A stretch of 64,000 bases of DNA from Candidatus Altarchaeales archaeon (GTDB lineage: Archaea > Altiarchaeota > Altiarchaeia > IMC4 > SCGC-AAA252-I15), in the NCBI GenBank assembly GCA_014727915.1, contig WJMO01000006.1, forward strand, positions 408,762 to 472,761, read 5' to 3'. A program made the position numbers and the translations under genes. Of this stretch, positions 8,613-18,248 are shown piece by piece (positions within the stretch are counted from its first letter, which is position 1; every line of letters begins with the position of its first letter). The notes beneath the pieces are model-generated. The model searched no databases and had not been told where the DNA came from. It was given only the letters and a program-made list of their open reading frames with translations.

Positions 8613-10790
8613 ATGTCAGAGCATATTATAGAACTCAAGGTCGCGGAGGCGCTGCAGAACGACGTCGGCAGAGGCATCGTGAGGATAGACTCTGAGTCGG
8701 CGAGGAAGCTGGACGTGACGACGGGAGACATCGTCGAAGTAAGCGGCGGCAGGACGACAGCCGCCAAAGTCTGGCAGAGCCACCAGGAAGACGAGGGCAA
8801 GGACATCATAAGGATGGACGGGCTGCTAAGGCAGAACTCGGGCTCAACCCTGGGGGACAAGGTGAAGGTGAGGAAGGCAGAGCTTAAGAGCGCAAAGAAG
8901 GTCGTGATAGCCCCGACACGCCACGAGATAAGCTTTGGAGAGGACTTCTCCAGCTACGTGAAGCAAAGGGTCCTCATGGGTCGGCCGCTCATCAGCGGCG
9001 ACGCATTCTACATAACCGTCCTGGGCCAGGCCATATCCTTCACCGTCGCGAGCACTAAACCCAACGGGATAGTCAAGATAACAGAGTACACAAACCTGGA
9101 AGTCAAGAGCAAACCCATGTCCGTAACCTCTGTCCCCGGCCTGGCGGTACGGTACGAGGACATCGGCGGACTCCGGGACGAGGTAGGACGGGTTAGAGAG
9201 ATGGTGGAACTCCCAATGAAACACCCGGAACTATTCGAAAAACTCGGGATAAAACCCCCGAAGGGAGTCCTACTATACGGTCCCCCTGGAACTGGAAAGA
9301 CCCTGCTCGCCAAAGCGGTCGCCTCAGAGTCGAATGCGAACTTCATGCACTTGAACGGGCCGGAGATAATGGACAAGTTCTACGGGGAATCGGAGCGGAA
9401 GTTGCGGGACATATTCGAGGAAGCCCAGCAGAACGCACCATCCATAATATTCATCGACGAGATCGACAGCATCGCGCCCAAGAGGGACGAGACGAAGGGA
9501 GAGGTTGAGAGGAGGGTGGTGGCCCAGTTGCTCGCTCTCATGGACGGGCTCGCATCAAGGGGCAACGTGATAGTCGTGGCAGCCACCAACCGACCGGACA
9601 GCCTGGATCCCGCACTGAGGAGGCCGGGAAGGTTCGACCGTGAGATAGAGATAGGAGTACCGGACGTGAACGGAAGGAAGGAGATACTGCAGATACACAC
9701 GCGAGGCATGCCATTGGACGACGACGTGGACCTGGAGAAGATAGGGAGGATAACCCACGGGTTCGTCGGAGCGGACATAGAAGCCATCGCGAGAGAGGCC
9801 GCAATGCACGCGCTGAAGAGGAACCTGCCAAGGATAGACCTTGAAAGCGACTCCATACCGGCCGAAGTGCTTGAAAGCCTAAAGGTCACAAGGGAGGACT
9901 TCTCCGAGGCCATGAAGATCGTGGACCCCTCTGCGTTGAGGGAAGTCATGGTAGAGGTGCCGAACGTCAAATGGAACGACATAGGAGGTTTGAAGAGGGT
10001 AAAGCAGGAGCTTGTCGAGGCGGTAGAATGGCCGCTGAAGAAGCCCGATACATTCAAGAAGCTCGGGATAAAAGCGCCCAATGCCGTGCTGCTATACGGG
10101 CCGCCCGGGTGCGGCAAGACCATGCTGGCAAAGGCTGTCGCCACCGAATCCGAGGCCAACTTCATAGCAGTCAAGGGCCCAGAGCTCCTGTCGATGTGGG
10201 TGGGAGAGTCAGAGCGGGGAGTCAGGGAGATATTCAAGAAAGCAAGGCAGACCGCGCCAACGATAATATTCTTCGACGAAATAGACGCCATCGCGCCCCG
10301 GAGGGGAACCAGCTTCGGCAGCCACGTGACCGAAACGGTCGTCAACCAGATACTGACCGAGATAGACGGGATAGAACGGCTGGAGAACGTAATGATAATC
10401 GGAGCCAGCAACCGGCCTGACATACTAGACCCCAGCCTTCTCAGACCCGGAAGGTTCGACCGGCTAGTACTGGTGCCATTGCCGGACCGCGAGGCAAGGG
10501 AGGAAGTTTTCAAGGTTCACACGAAGGGCATGCCACTGAGGGGAGTCAACATAGAGGACCTGGCCAAGAAGACCGAAGGATACACCGGCGCAGACATAGA
10601 ATCGCTCTGCAGGGAGGCGGCCATGAACTCCCTCAGAGAGGACATGGAAGCCGGTTACGTGGACAGAAAACACTTCGAACACGCCCTCGAGGAGATAACA
10701 CCCTCAGTGACAGCGGAGGAAGCCAAGAGCTACGAGAACAACCTTCGCAGAGGCAGGAGAAAAGACGAGCAGCTGCCAGCCTACGGGTGA
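8613..10790 (+). CDS. cdc48: Cdc48/VAT AAA+ ATPase
   Basis: A 725-residue homohexameric unfoldase feeding substrates to the proteasome. Domains in order: double-psi barrel and CDC48_2 substrate domain (1-180), D1 AAA domain with Walker A GPPGTGKT (about 224-231) and Walker B IIFIDEID (about 280), and D2 with Walker A GPPGCGKT (about 496) and Walker B IIFFDEID (about 551). Both second-region-of-homology arginines are seen (RRPGRFDRE and LRPGRFDRL). The C-terminus ends LPAYG, close to but not a strict HbYX proteasome-docking motif. The promoter is probably the AT-rich tract at about 8573-8598. It overlaps nothing; the convergent AlbA_2 gene ends 6 bases beyond. Confidence 0.97.
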   Translation: MSEHIIELKVAEALQNDVGRGIVRIDSESARKLDVTTGDIVEVSGGRTTAAKVWQSHQEDEGKDIIRMDGLLRQNSGSTLGDKVKVRKAELKSAKKVVIAPTRHEISFGEDFSSYVKQRVLMGRPLISGDAFYITVLGQAISFTVASTKPNGIVKITEYTNLEVKSKPMSVTSVPGLAVRYEDIGGLRDEVGRVREMVELPMKHPELFEKLGIKPPKGVLLYGPPGTGKTLLAKAVASESNANFMHLNGPEIMDKFYGESERKLRDIFEEAQQNAPSIIFIDEIDSIAPKRDETKGEVERRVVAQLLALMDGLASRGNVIVVAATNRPDSLDPALRRPGRFDREIEIGVPDVNGRKEILQIHTRGMPLDDDVDLEKIGRITHGFVGADIEAIAREAAMHALKRNLPRIDLESDSIPAEVLESLKVTREDFSEAMKIVDPSALREVMVEVPNVKWNDIGGLKRVKQELVEAVEWPLKKPDTFKKLGIKAPNAVLLYGPPGCGKTMLAKAVATESEANFIAVKGPELLSMWVGESERGVREIFKKARQTAPTIIFFDEIDAIAPRRGTSFGSHVTETVVNQILTEIDGIERLENVMIIGASNRPDILDPSLLRPGRFDRLVLVPLPDREAREEVFKVHTKGMPLRGVNIEDLAKKTEGYTGADIESLCREAAMNSLREDMEAGYVDRKHFEHALEEITPSVTAEEAKSYENNLRRGRRKDEQLPAYG

Positions 10791-10795
10791 AACGA

Positions 10796-12181
10796 TTAAA
10801 TGGTGAATTTTTCCTCATTTAACACATAATATGCCCCCCTATATTTCCCAATTTTCCTAATGAATTTGAAACGTATTAACTCCCTTAAGTCATTTACAGC
10901 TGTGGGGACAGAAATATCATTTATAGAAGCATAAGTCTTGGATTTTATGCTCTGGTTCTGTTTGAGATAATCAATCGCTTTTATTTGTCTCTCATTTAAG
11001 TCTCCCATACCCTCGACCGGCTTTAAAACACCACGTAAGTTCATTAGGACAACAATGAAGAAATTGCCGGAATAATCGAATAATGGGTCTTTCAGGCCGG
11101 CTTTTCGCATTTCATTTCGCATCCTAGGAATGCCGGTTCCAAGACCCTCAACATATCCAAGATCACGTAGTAATCTATACGTAAGCGGATTTCTCTGAAC
11201 GGATAGAAATCCCAGTTTATCTGGCGACATGCCAGACGGTAGTGATCCCGGGCTGATTATTTCTATTCTATCATCAAATATGTTTACTTGAATTGCATCC
11301 TTACTGAAATAATCTCTGTGTGCTACTGCATTTACAATTGACTCGCGAATCACGGTCAACGGATATTCGTATATCTCTGTTCTTATTGCTGATTCTGATG
11401 TTGGTTTAAGTCGTGTTATTATGTTTTCTTTTATGAAAGAATATGCCAACTCAATTTGTTCAATTGGATCGCTTTTAACCAGTTTATAAGAGATTATATC
11501 TACCGCCTCGGTACCAGAATATTTCACAAGCTTTAGTTCAGCCTGTGGGACAAATTGGCTTAGATTTTTTGAGAAGAATAATGCTGCTGCATTTTTTATT
11601 TTCAGATGATCATTTTGATGCGCCAGTCGATTGCTTAATAGAAAATTATCTATTGAATTTTCAATCAGAAATTCTCCTTGCCCTCTTATTTTCAAAAATT
11701 TTTTTATTTTTTCTTCGTCTAAGTCTTCCAAGTTAGCTTCGCTTATGGCTTCGTCAAAACATAAGATTTGCCTGTCCCGGAGGTAATCCAACATAGAATG
11801 ACCTTCTAATTTATGGACAGTGCTGCCAATTCTGACATAAATTAGTCCCTTAAAGGTGTGAAAATTGCCCTGGTTAGCCCGATGGATTATGACAAGTAAT
11901 AAAGGTTTTCCGTCGATTTGTATGACTTCTTGGGAGATAAGAGGTGGAGAGCTGATGTCCTGAGATATTAATGAAATTTTTTGTTGTGCAGTATCTAAAT
12001 CGCCTTCTAATCCAACAATTTTCCTTTTTCTATTTACCCCGAATACTATGGTTCCACCGTTAGTGTTTGCAAATGCACATATTTGTTTTGCTATCTTTTC
12101 TTTGCTCTGTAAAGATTCCTTAAATTCAACTTCTTGATTTTCTCCGGATTCAATAAGCCTTTTGACTTCGTCATAGTTCAT
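10796..12181 (-). CDS. AlbA_2 (Schlafen-like) ATP-binding transcriptional regulator
   Basis: A 461-residue protein; I take the ATG at 12181 over a GTG three codons upstream. Residues about 8-130 form an AlbA_2 domain (EVEFKESL then FANTNGGTIVFGV, the family signature). The middle has GHKL-like ATPase features: ESIVNAVAHRDY (N-box) near residue 290 and GLGTGIPRM near residue 360. The last about 70 residues look like a winged helix. This family includes regulators often linked to mobile or defence loci. The gene is much more AT-rich than its neighbours and inserts between housekeeping genes, suggesting transfer. A duplicated 40-base sequence lies directly upstream and may be its operator. Confidence 0.8.
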   Translation of the reverse strand: MNYDEVKRLIESGENQEVEFKESLQSKEKIAKQICAFANTNGGTIVFGVNRKRKIVGLEGDLDTAQQKISLISQDISSPPLISQEVIQIDGKPLLLVIIHRANQGNFHTFKGLIYVRIGSTVHKLEGHSMLDYLRDRQILCFDEAISEANLEDLDEEKIKKFLKIRGQGEFLIENSIDNFLLSNRLAHQNDHLKIKNAAALFFSKNLSQFVPQAELKLVKYSGTEAVDIISYKLVKSDPIEQIELAYSFIKENIITRLKPTSESAIRTEIYEYPLTVIRESIVNAVAHRDYFSKDAIQVNIFDDRIEIISPGSLPSGMSPDKLGFLSVQRNPLTYRLLRDLGYVEGLGTGIPRMRNEMRKAGLKDPLFDYSGNFFIVVLMNLRGVLKPVEGMGDLNERQIKAIDYLKQNQSIKSKTYASINDISVPTAVNDLRELIRFKFIRKIGKYRGAYYVLNEEKFTI

Positions 12182-12194
12182 ATAAATCACTTGA

Positions 12195-12302
12195 TATAAG
12201 TTATAAGTAACTTAAAGTATTTAAAAGTATTCAAGATTTTTAGGAAATCAAAAAACACCTTATATAAATTATAAGTAAATTAAAGTATTTAAAAGTATTT
12301 AA
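12195..12302. repeat. Imperfect 40-base direct repeat, possible operator
   Basis: Two AT-rich copies, 12195-12234 and 12263-12302, agree at 37 of 40 bases and are offset by 68 bases. Each contains the ten-base periodic pattern TTAAAGTATT/TAAAAGTATT. They fill the space between the divergent AlbA_2 regulator and the NAD(P)HX repair gene, so autoregulatory operator, promoter duplication or an element boundary are all possible. Confidence 0.7.
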
Positions 12303-12320
12303 AGCGGAAGAATTAACCTT

Positions 12321-12330
12321 AATAAATATA
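12321..12330 (+). promoter_or_regulatory. Putative TATA box for nnr
   Basis: AATAAATATA centred about 26 bases before the ATG at 12351, the expected position for a leaderless archaeal transcript. This spacing also favours the ATG over the TTG one codon earlier. Confidence 0.5.
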
Positions 12331-12350
12331 GATAAAACCACTATTCATTG

Positions 12351-13700
12351 ATGGACTCCAGAGCCTTGGACCTCAACGCAGTATGGTTGGGCGTGCCGTT
12401 GGAGCGTTTGATGGAGAATGCCGGAGCAGCTGTAGCCCGAGAATGCGCTGGATTCAAGAGGATAGCAATATTCTGCGGGCGGGGGAACAACGGCGGCGAC
12501 GGGCTCGTGGCAGCGCGGATACTGCACGAGGACGGAGTAGATGTCACCGTGTTCGCCCTGGAAGGAGACCGCACAAAACTGAATCAAAACAATTTGGGAA
12601 AAATCCCGGATAGCTTGAAGAAAATCATAGATAATCGTGAAGACTTCGAACTGGAGGGTTTTGACCTCATCGTCGACGCCCTGGTGGGCGTGGGTTTGGA
12701 GGGTGAAGCCCGTGAGCCGTTGAAAGGAGTAATAGAGAAGATGAACGAGTCGCACGCCCACAAGATCTCCGTTGATACGCCATCGGCTGGGATCGTGGAG
12801 GCTGACGCGGTAGTTTCACTCCACACTGCCAAGGTGCCGGGGGCGATAGTGGCGGACATAGGCATACCAGCCGAGGCGGAACGCTACTGCGGACCGGGAG
12901 ACGTGGCAGTAGCGCTTCCGCGCAGGAAGAGCGATTCTCGCAAGGGAGACCACGGAAGGCTCATCGTCATGGGAGGGTGCAGGGAATACATCGGCACGCC
13001 AACACTGGTAGCGCAGGCCGCGTTGAAATCCGGCGTCGACCTCGTGACTGTCTGCGTCCCACAGTATGTCGCGGACAAGATGCCCTTCGACCCCAACCTC
13101 ATAGTCCACCCGCTGAAGAGCAGTGACGCCATAACAGCAGAGGACGTGAAGGAGGTTCTAGGCATGAAATGCGACGCAATAGTCTTCGGCAACGGCCTGG
13201 GACGTGAGAGCAGAGAGGCTGCGAAGTGGCTGATGGAGAAATCTAAGGTTCCGCTGGTATTGGACGCGGACGCGCTGAGCCTCGCGAAAAAGAGATGGCT
13301 AAAGGATAATATGATAGTCACCCCGCACGAGGCAGAGTATAGGAGGCTGTTCGGGAGATTGGAGGACAGGGAAGAGAACGTCCTAGCAGACTCCAGGGAG
13401 ACCGGCGCGGTCATAGTGTTGAAGGGGAGTGAGGACACCATATCAGACGGCGAGACTGTCAGGTTGAACAGGACGGGAGACCCTAACATGACCGTCGGCG
13501 GCACAGGGGACGTGCTCGCGGGGGTGATAGGCTCCCTACTCGCACAGACAGGGGACCGGATGAAGGCAGCATGCGCTGGAGCATACCTCACCGGCAGGTC
13601 AGGGGAACTGGCCTCCGAGGAGCTGGGAGTATCCATGACAGCCACCGATGTGATAGCGAAGATACCGGAGGCCATAGGGGAAGTGAGGGATCTAGGGTGA
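12351..13700 (+). CDS. nnr: Bifunctional NAD(P)H-hydrate epimerase/dehydratase
   Basis: Repairs hydrated NADH and NADPH. The N-terminal half (about 1-200) is the epimerase domain, with ENAGAAVAR and CGRGNNGGDG as the binding signature; the C-terminal half is the ribokinase-like ADP/ATP-dependent dehydratase, with GGTGDVLAGVIG and KGSEDTISD near residues 360-390. The 449-residue length is slightly short of the usual fusion of about 490-500. The ATG at 12351 is preferred by its TATA spacing. The stop overlaps the GTG of the next gene (GTGA), so they are translationally coupled. Confidence 0.93.
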   Translation: MDSRALDLNAVWLGVPLERLMENAGAAVARECAGFKRIAIFCGRGNNGGDGLVAARILHEDGVDVTVFALEGDRTKLNQNNLGKIPDSLKKIIDNREDFELEGFDLIVDALVGVGLEGEAREPLKGVIEKMNESHAHKISVDTPSAGIVEADAVVSLHTAKVPGAIVADIGIPAEAERYCGPGDVAVALPRRKSDSRKGDHGRLIVMGGCREYIGTPTLVAQAALKSGVDLVTVCVPQYVADKMPFDPNLIVHPLKSSDAITAEDVKEVLGMKCDAIVFGNGLGRESREAAKWLMEKSKVPLVLDADALSLAKKRWLKDNMIVTPHEAEYRRLFGRLEDREENVLADSRETGAVIVLKGSEDTISDGETVRLNRTGDPNMTVGGTGDVLAGVIGSLLAQTGDRMKAACAGAYLTGRSGELASEELGVSMTATDVIAKIPEAIGEVRDLG

Positions 13701-14101
13701 AAGACGCCATCAAAGACATGGAAGGCCTGCGGGAGCACATGAAATCCACGGACCTGAAGTTCAGAGAAGCCATCCTAGAATACTACAGGAAACTCGGGGA
13801 AAAACAGGGTTTCACCGTAGTCCAGGGAAGCAGCGCCATAAGGAAGGCAGTGAACTTCGGGAAGTTGGACCTGGCATGGGTCGAGCCGAACATAGTCTTC
13901 ACCAGCGAATTCGGATTGTTAGACGACATCTACAAGCACCTTTGGAGGGTGATGGTGTTGAAGCCGTGCATTGCAGTTCTGCTGTTGAGCGGCAACAGCA
14001 GATGCAACCCGGGAAGGGTGAAGGAGATAGTTGAAAAGACGGAGGAACTGAACGATGTGGAATTCATAATATTGGACGTGTCAAACTACAAGGCCTTCTA
14101 A
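13697..14101 (+). CDS. Conserved hypothetical, possible nuclease-fold protein
   Basis: A 134-residue protein started at the GTG that overlaps the nnr stop by 4 bases. The central block FGKLDLAWVEPNIVFTSEFG has the spacing of acidic residues and strands seen in PD-(D/E)XK-like folds, but the expected lysine is not obvious, so that is a weak structural guess. The end (FIILDVSNYKAF) is a typical beta-strand finish. Its last four bases overlap the convergent eS1 gene. I do not recognise the family with certainty. Confidence 0.55.
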   Translation: MKDAIKDMEGLREHMKSTDLKFREAILEYYRKLGEKQGFTVVQGSSAIRKAVNFGKLDLAWVEPNIVFTSEFGLLDDIYKHLWRVMVLKPCIAVLLLSGNSRCNPGRVKEIVEKTEELNDVEFIILDVSNYKAF

Positions 14102-14655
14102 CGCAGCATCTCGATCTGGTAAACTTCCACCCTAGTAACAGGGCATATCTTCTTTATGTCCTTGTATATCTCAGTGCCTAGCTTCCCGAACAATGCAGCC
14201 TGCAGCACCTTGTCCCGGCTATCGGTATGCTTTTCAAGGATCCGGGTTATGCTCTTCTTTATGTCAGCCTTCTGGACCTCACTTACCTTGTGCCTTGAAA
14301 GCACCATAATCTTGAAGCGCATCATATCCCCCTCTACCTCCATCTCGCGGCCGTAGTCGATCTTAAGGGTCTTCTTACGAACCTTGGAGCGGAGGTAACC
14401 AGTTGGTATGAAGAACTTCTTGAATCTTGTCAGGGCCTTGTCCCCCTTTACGTCGTAGACTTCGAACCTCAGGTTCAGGTAGTTCTTGCTCCTGTCATTC
14501 ATGAGGTCGCCGAGGGAAACCTGCACCGTCCTACCGGCCAGCTTCTCCGGGTCGGCAGACAGAGTGGTCCCGATCTCCTTCTTGTCGAAGTTATCAGGGG
14601 CCTGGAGTATGTAGAGCTTCTTGCTCTTCCATGAGGTGACGGTCTTCTTAGCCAT
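14098..14655 (-). CDS. rps3ae: Ribosomal protein eS1 (S3Ae)
   Basis: Small-subunit protein of archaea and eukaryotes. The 185-residue product has the family landmarks SWKSKKLYILQAP near the start, the LNLRFEVYDVKG strand region, KSKVRKKTL-like basic segment (LRSKVRKKTLKIDYG) and C-terminal IKKICPVTRVEVYQIE. Its start overlaps the pcc1 stop by 8 bases, placing it last in the rps15-pcc1-rps3ae operon. Confidence 0.95.
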   Translation of the reverse strand: MAKKTVTSWKSKKLYILQAPDNFDKKEIGTTLSADPEKLAGRTVQVSLGDLMNDRSKNYLNLRFEVYDVKGDKALTRFKKFFIPTGYLRSKVRKKTLKIDYGREMEVEGDMMRFKIMVLSRHKVSEVQKADIKKSITRILEKHTDSRDKVLQAALFGKLGTEIYKDIKKICPVTRVEVYQIEMLR

Positions 14656-14875
14656 TATCTATCATGCTCTCCGAGGTTATCTGGCACCTCAAAAGGTCGT
14701 CTAAAGTAGAGAGTAGAGTGTTCAGCGAATCTGATCTGATCTCAGATGTCACCCTGTTCCCCGAAAGCGAAGTTTCCACTGACAGGGAGTTCATGACGAC
14801 ATTATCCGTGTTAAGAGACTCTGACACCGCAGCAGAACCCGCGGACTCCGTGACAAGCTTGGCGTAGCAAATCAT
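14648..14875 (-). CDS. pcc1: KEOPS complex subunit Pcc1
   Basis: A 75-residue dimerisation subunit of the KEOPS complex that makes N6-threonylcarbamoyladenosine in ANN-decoding tRNAs. I start at the ATG at 14875, which overlaps the rps15 stop by four bases (ATGA) and gives the usual Pcc1 length. The pattern [20 protein letters not shown] followed by a helix with [15 protein letters not shown] fits the small alpha/beta Pcc1 fold. Its position between rps15 and rps3ae next to a RecJ-like gene is a known archaeal arrangement and supports the call. Confidence 0.82.
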   Translation of the reverse strand: MICYAKLVTESAGSAAVSESLNTDNVVMNSLSVETSLSGNRVTSEIRSDSLNTLLSTLDDLLRCQITSESMIDNG

Positions 14876-15330
14876 TTTGAAACCAGTAACCTCGCCTTCT
14901 CCGGATCGTATCTCCAATCTTCCGGGAGCTTGCCGGATTTCTTGTAGTATTTTGTCAATCTCCTGATCTTGGACTCGACCAAGTGCAGCCCCCTCTTGTT
15001 GTGCTTGTCGTGGGAGTGCTTCTCAACGTGCACCCTCAACGCGACCGCCTTGTTTATGAGGCTCTGAAGGTCCTCGGGCAGCCTGGGCGCGATACCGTTC
15101 TTAGCCAGCACCTTCGTCAGCTTGGAGCCGAGCAGGGGCCTGACATCGGGGATTCCATACTGGTCCCTGAGTATGAGGCCTATCTTGCTGGGGCTGTGAC
15201 CGTCCTTCGATAGCTTGACTATGATCTCCTCCACCTCGTCCTTGGTGTAGCCCACCCACTCGGGAACGCCCATTGACTCGGGCTTCTTGGACTTGCTCCT
15301 GCCTTTCTTGCGTGCGTGCATACGAGCCAT
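14872..15330 (-). CDS. rps15: Ribosomal protein uS15
   Basis: Small-subunit protein of 152 residues, the normal archaeal length. The start [16 protein letters not shown] at 15330 is the standard archaeal N-terminus; the upstream extension in the same frame is hydrophobic and spurious. Landmarks include [17 protein letters not shown] and the C-terminal [19 protein letters not shown]. First gene of rps15-pcc1-rps3ae. Confidence 0.97.
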   Translation of the reverse strand: MARMHARKKGRSKSKKPESMGVPEWVGYTKDEVEEIIVKLSKDGHSPSKIGLILRDQYGIPDVRPLLGSKLTKVLAKNGIAPRLPEDLQSLINKAVALRVHVEKHSHDKHNKRGLHLVESKIRRLTKYYKKSGKLPEDWRYDPEKARLLVSK

Positions 15331-15437
15331 TGTAAGAGTATTTGTGGTGTTAGTGCTTTCCTTGGCGCAGCCCAGACGAATCCAGCCTGCCCAGAAAAAA
15401 AGGTAGATAATAACCAAGTAAAACATGTATATAAATC

Positions 15438-16247
15438 ATGAGGATTGGAGTGTCCACGAGGCTGCTGTGGGAGAGGGAGCAGAACATCTACGTGATATTG
15501 GATTTCATACGAAAGCATGCGGAGTCGGCGGAGATATGGGTGATGCCCCCGTTCTTCCCCTACTGGAGGACCAGCCAGATGAAGGGAGAGCTGGACAGGA
15601 TCAGAGAAGTGTTGGAAGTATACGGGCTGTCTTCGACGGTGCACGCGCCACATCACGACCTCAACCTCAGCTCGCTCAACCCAAGGGCGTCCAAGGCAGC
15701 CTACGAGGACGTGTTGAAGAGCCTTGAATCAGCGGACATAATGGGGTCGGAGACCGTGACATTCCACCCCGGCGGCGTCAGGTACGGGCGTGAAAGGGGA
15801 TTGGAGATTTTGAAGGAGAGCCTGAAACGGCTGGACAAAAAAGCCGAAGAATACAATGCATTGTTGTGCCTGGAGAACCTGGTAGACGAGCACATGTATT
15901 GCAGGACCAGCGGTGAAGTGTTGGATGTGCTGGAGGGTTTGGAGAGCATCCACATCACATTGGACCTGGCCCACGCACTGGTGCAGGAGGAGGATATAGG
16001 AGACTACATCGGCATGCTGGGTGATAGGATAAGGCATGTGCACATCAGCGACTTCAAAGGCCTAGAACACCTCCACCTCCCGATCGGCAGAGGAGACCTG
16101 GACTTCACAGACGCTCTGAAGGCGCTGAAGAAGACAGGATACAAGGGCGTCTTCAGCCTTGAAGGCGTTCCACAAAACCCGTTCACGGCCATACCGGAAG
16201 AGACAGAGGAGTTGAGGAATATACTAGGCGAAGCAGGTTTCAAATGA
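15438..16247 (+). CDS. Xylose isomerase/AP endonuclease IV-like TIM barrel protein
   Basis: A 269-residue sugar-phosphate isomerase/epimerase-like protein (AP_endonuc_2 fold). Visible metal-site type residues include HAPHHDLNL near residue 72, a glutamate in CLENL near residue 142, and HVHISDFKG near residue 195, followed by PIGRGDLDF, all characteristic of the superfamily. Members range from sugar epimerases to DNA-repair nucleases, so the substrate is undetermined. It is divergent from rps15, with about 107 bases between, and ends 8 bases before the convergent recJ-like gene. Confidence 0.8.
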   Translation: MRIGVSTRLLWEREQNIYVILDFIRKHAESAEIWVMPPFFPYWRTSQMKGELDRIREVLEVYGLSSTVHAPHHDLNLSSLNPRASKAAYEDVLKSLESADIMGSETVTFHPGGVRYGRERGLEILKESLKRLDKKAEEYNALLCLENLVDEHMYCRTSGEVLDVLEGLESIHITLDLAHALVQEEDIGDYIGMLGDRIRHVHISDFKGLEHLHLPIGRGDLDFTDALKALKKTGYKGVFSLEGVPQNPFTAIPEETEELRNILGEAGFK

Positions 16248-16255
16248 GGCTGTTC

Positions 16256-17653
16256 CTATTTCACCTGTTCGCCGAACAGTGTGTCCACGATATTCAGGAA
16301 TTCTTTTAGTTTTTCTCTTGGGACTCTTGCCCCGGCTGCGATGTCGTGGCCGCCTCCTTCTCCGCCGAGCTTCCGACTGCATTCGCGCATGGCATTCCCT
16401 AGGTGTAGGCCGCGCCTCACCAGCCCCCAGTTGGCCCTCGCAGAAACCTTGAGGAAGCCCGGGTCGTCACGGTCCTCCGCGAACGCGAGTATGGGCTTAC
16501 CAGGAGGTATGATACGCGCGCCATAGGCCATCCCAGCGACAACACCGATGATCGACTCCTTTATGACCCCGCCGGCGTCGAAGTACCGTAGGTTGGACAT
16601 GTCCTCAGTGCCATTTTCGGAGAGCCATTCGATGCCCTCCCTCAGGAGTTTCCTGTGCCTTTCAAGCATTCCCTGCGCCTTCTTCCACTGGCTCCCCCTG
16701 TCGCCAAGGCATACTTTCACTCCCAAGTCTGGCTGTTCCTGGCGGCCGCATGCGTTCAACACGGTCGCGAACTCCTTGGAGTCCCTCAGCTCGGACTTGA
16801 ACTCCTCCCTCACGAGAGTGTAGACCTCGCCGAACATGCCGTGTATTATGAAGTCCGGAGTGTTCAAGTCCACCAATTTCATGTACAGTGCACTGGTCAG
16901 CTTCTCACGCTCGGCCTGCGAAAGCTCGACATATGAGCGGTAGTCTCCGTTGTCCCGCAAGGGGATGCCGAGCGACTCTATGAACTGGGCGCACGCCTGC
17001 TGGTTCCCCGTCAAACCCGGTATGACAGGATCGGAGGAGTAAGCTATCATCTGCGTCAGGCTCCGGGACTGACGGCCGAACATGCGAATGTCATTCTCGA
17101 CCCCCATAAGCCCTGCATCCACGGCGTCACCCAGTATTAGCCTGTTTATCGACTCGAGCGCTCCGTTACTGTCCTGCATGTCCCCGACCGCACCCACCAC
17201 CGCAACAGCCGCCATGGCAGTCCTGCCGAGGGATTTGGCGACGAAATAGGCCATGCCAGCGCCGCTCACCTCCCCACCGCCGTCGTAGCCGAAGTAGTGG
17301 GGATTTATCTGGCGGGAATATTCCATCTCAGGGGGATGATGGTCTATTACAAAATAGTCCTTTACGCCGTGTTCAGCCAGGAGAGAATGATGGCCGCTGC
17401 CAAAGTCCGTGAGCACGAGGGTGCTGCCGTCGTATTCCCTAATCTTCTCCACAGTGACGGAGTCTATCTGCTTCATGCACGCGTAGTCCACGTTCTTACC
17501 GAGGGAACGCAAAAGGTCCACGGTGACAGAGCAGCTTGTTATGCCATCGGCGTCATGGTGGCTCAAAACGAAGTAGTCGTCGTTTTCCGAAAGCTCCGAG
17601 GAGAACTCACGTAGCGCCTTCTCAAACTCTGGACTGAGCGTCTCATTGGACAT
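16256..17653 (-). CDS. RecJ-like DHH single-strand nuclease (GAN/RecJ family)
   Basis: A 465-residue DHH-superfamily phosphoesterase. The N-terminal DHH domain shows SHHDADG near residue 31, a TDFGSGHH segment near residue 83 and DHHPPE near residue 102; the C-terminal DHHA1 domain carries GGEGGGHDIAAGARV near residue 435. Archaeal homologues (GAN, associated with the GINS/CMG helicase, or the RecJ2 type) are 5'-3' or 3'-5' nucleases. Location beside rps15 and rps3ae matches many archaeal genomes. Which of the paralogous RecJ groups this is cannot be decided here. Confidence 0.9.
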   Translation of the reverse strand: MSNETLSPEFEKALREFSSELSENDDYFVLSHHDADGITSCSVTVDLLRSLGKNVDYACMKQIDSVTVEKIREYDGSTLVLTDFGSGHHSLLAEHGVKDYFVIDHHPPEMEYSRQINPHYFGYDGGGEVSGAGMAYFVAKSLGRTAMAAVAVVGAVGDMQDSNGALESINRLILGDAVDAGLMGVENDIRMFGRQSRSLTQMIAYSSDPVIPGLTGNQQACAQFIESLGIPLRDNGDYRSYVELSQAEREKLTSALYMKLVDLNTPDFIIHGMFGEVYTLVREEFKSELRDSKEFATVLNACGRQEQPDLGVKVCLGDRGSQWKKAQGMLERHRKLLREGIEWLSENGTEDMSNLRYFDAGGVIKESIIGVVAGMAYGARIIPPGKPILAFAEDRDDPGFLKVSARANWGLVRRGLHLGNAMRECSRKLGGEGGGHDIAAGARVPREKLKEFLNIVDTLFGEQVK

Positions 17654-17676
17654 AGGAGAAGAAATAGGTTTTAATC

Positions 17677-18210
17677 CTATAAATTAGCAGCCCTCTCATT
17701 CAGCACTTCAGCCAGCTTCTCCAGCCAAGCAACCGGATTGTCAACGTACAACATGACCTCCGCGAACTGTAGGTTGACGTCCATGTACCTTACCCTCAGA
17801 CCGTTCTGGTGGATCGCGAACTCTGATATCCTGTCCAAGGGTATGAACAACGAAGCCTCCCCGCTGTTGGACGTCTCAGCCATCAAACCCAGGTTTGTCA
17901 GGTAGATTATCGCCTTGGTGGGTGAGAAGGGAAAGTCCTTCTCGCCGATGCTAACGATAACGAAGTGTGAGCTGGGAGACGCGGAACGGAGGATTATCTC
18001 CTCTTCCTCGTGGAGTTCCAGCGTCTTCTCCTGGCTTATGGAGAGGTATATGTAGTATGCTGACACTATGCCCGCCACCACCCCGAACCCGAGAGCCAGC
18101 GCCTCGAACTTCAGAGAGGGGCCAGATAGATAAGCATATGAGAGGGCAAGCAACAGCACAGCGATGGCGACATACGGAAGGGCCCGCCCTATAATGGAGT
18201 CAAAGTCCAT
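17677..18210 (-). CDS. Membrane-anchored PH/GRAM-like domain protein
   Basis: A 177-residue protein with two transmembrane helices (about residues 10-30 and 37-57) followed by a soluble domain. The domain pattern (IYLTNLGLMAE, then FIPLDRISEFAI, then a final helix VAWLEKLAEVLNE) is that of bacterial/archaeal PH-like or GRAM-like domains. No enzymatic motif. Lies 23 bases upstream of the recJ-like start on the same strand and could be cotranscribed with it. Specific role unknown. Confidence 0.6.
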   Translation of the reverse strand: MDFDSIIGRALPYVAIAVLLLALSYAYLSGPSLKFEALALGFGVVAGIVSAYYIYLSISQEKTLELHEEEEIILRSASPSSHFVIVSIGEKDFPFSPTKAIIYLTNLGLMAETSNSGEASLFIPLDRISEFAIHQNGLRVRYMDVNLQFAEVMLYVDNPVAWLEKLAEVLNERAANL

Positions 18211-18248
18211 CGTTTAATATTTAGCCTCCCCCATAAAAAGTAGATAAC

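Noticed and set aside
9380..10513. 377-residue open frame antisense to cdc48
   Set aside because: It lies wholly within a clear AAA+ ATPase gene, has Ser/Arg-rich composition typical of antisense shadows, and no homologous motif.
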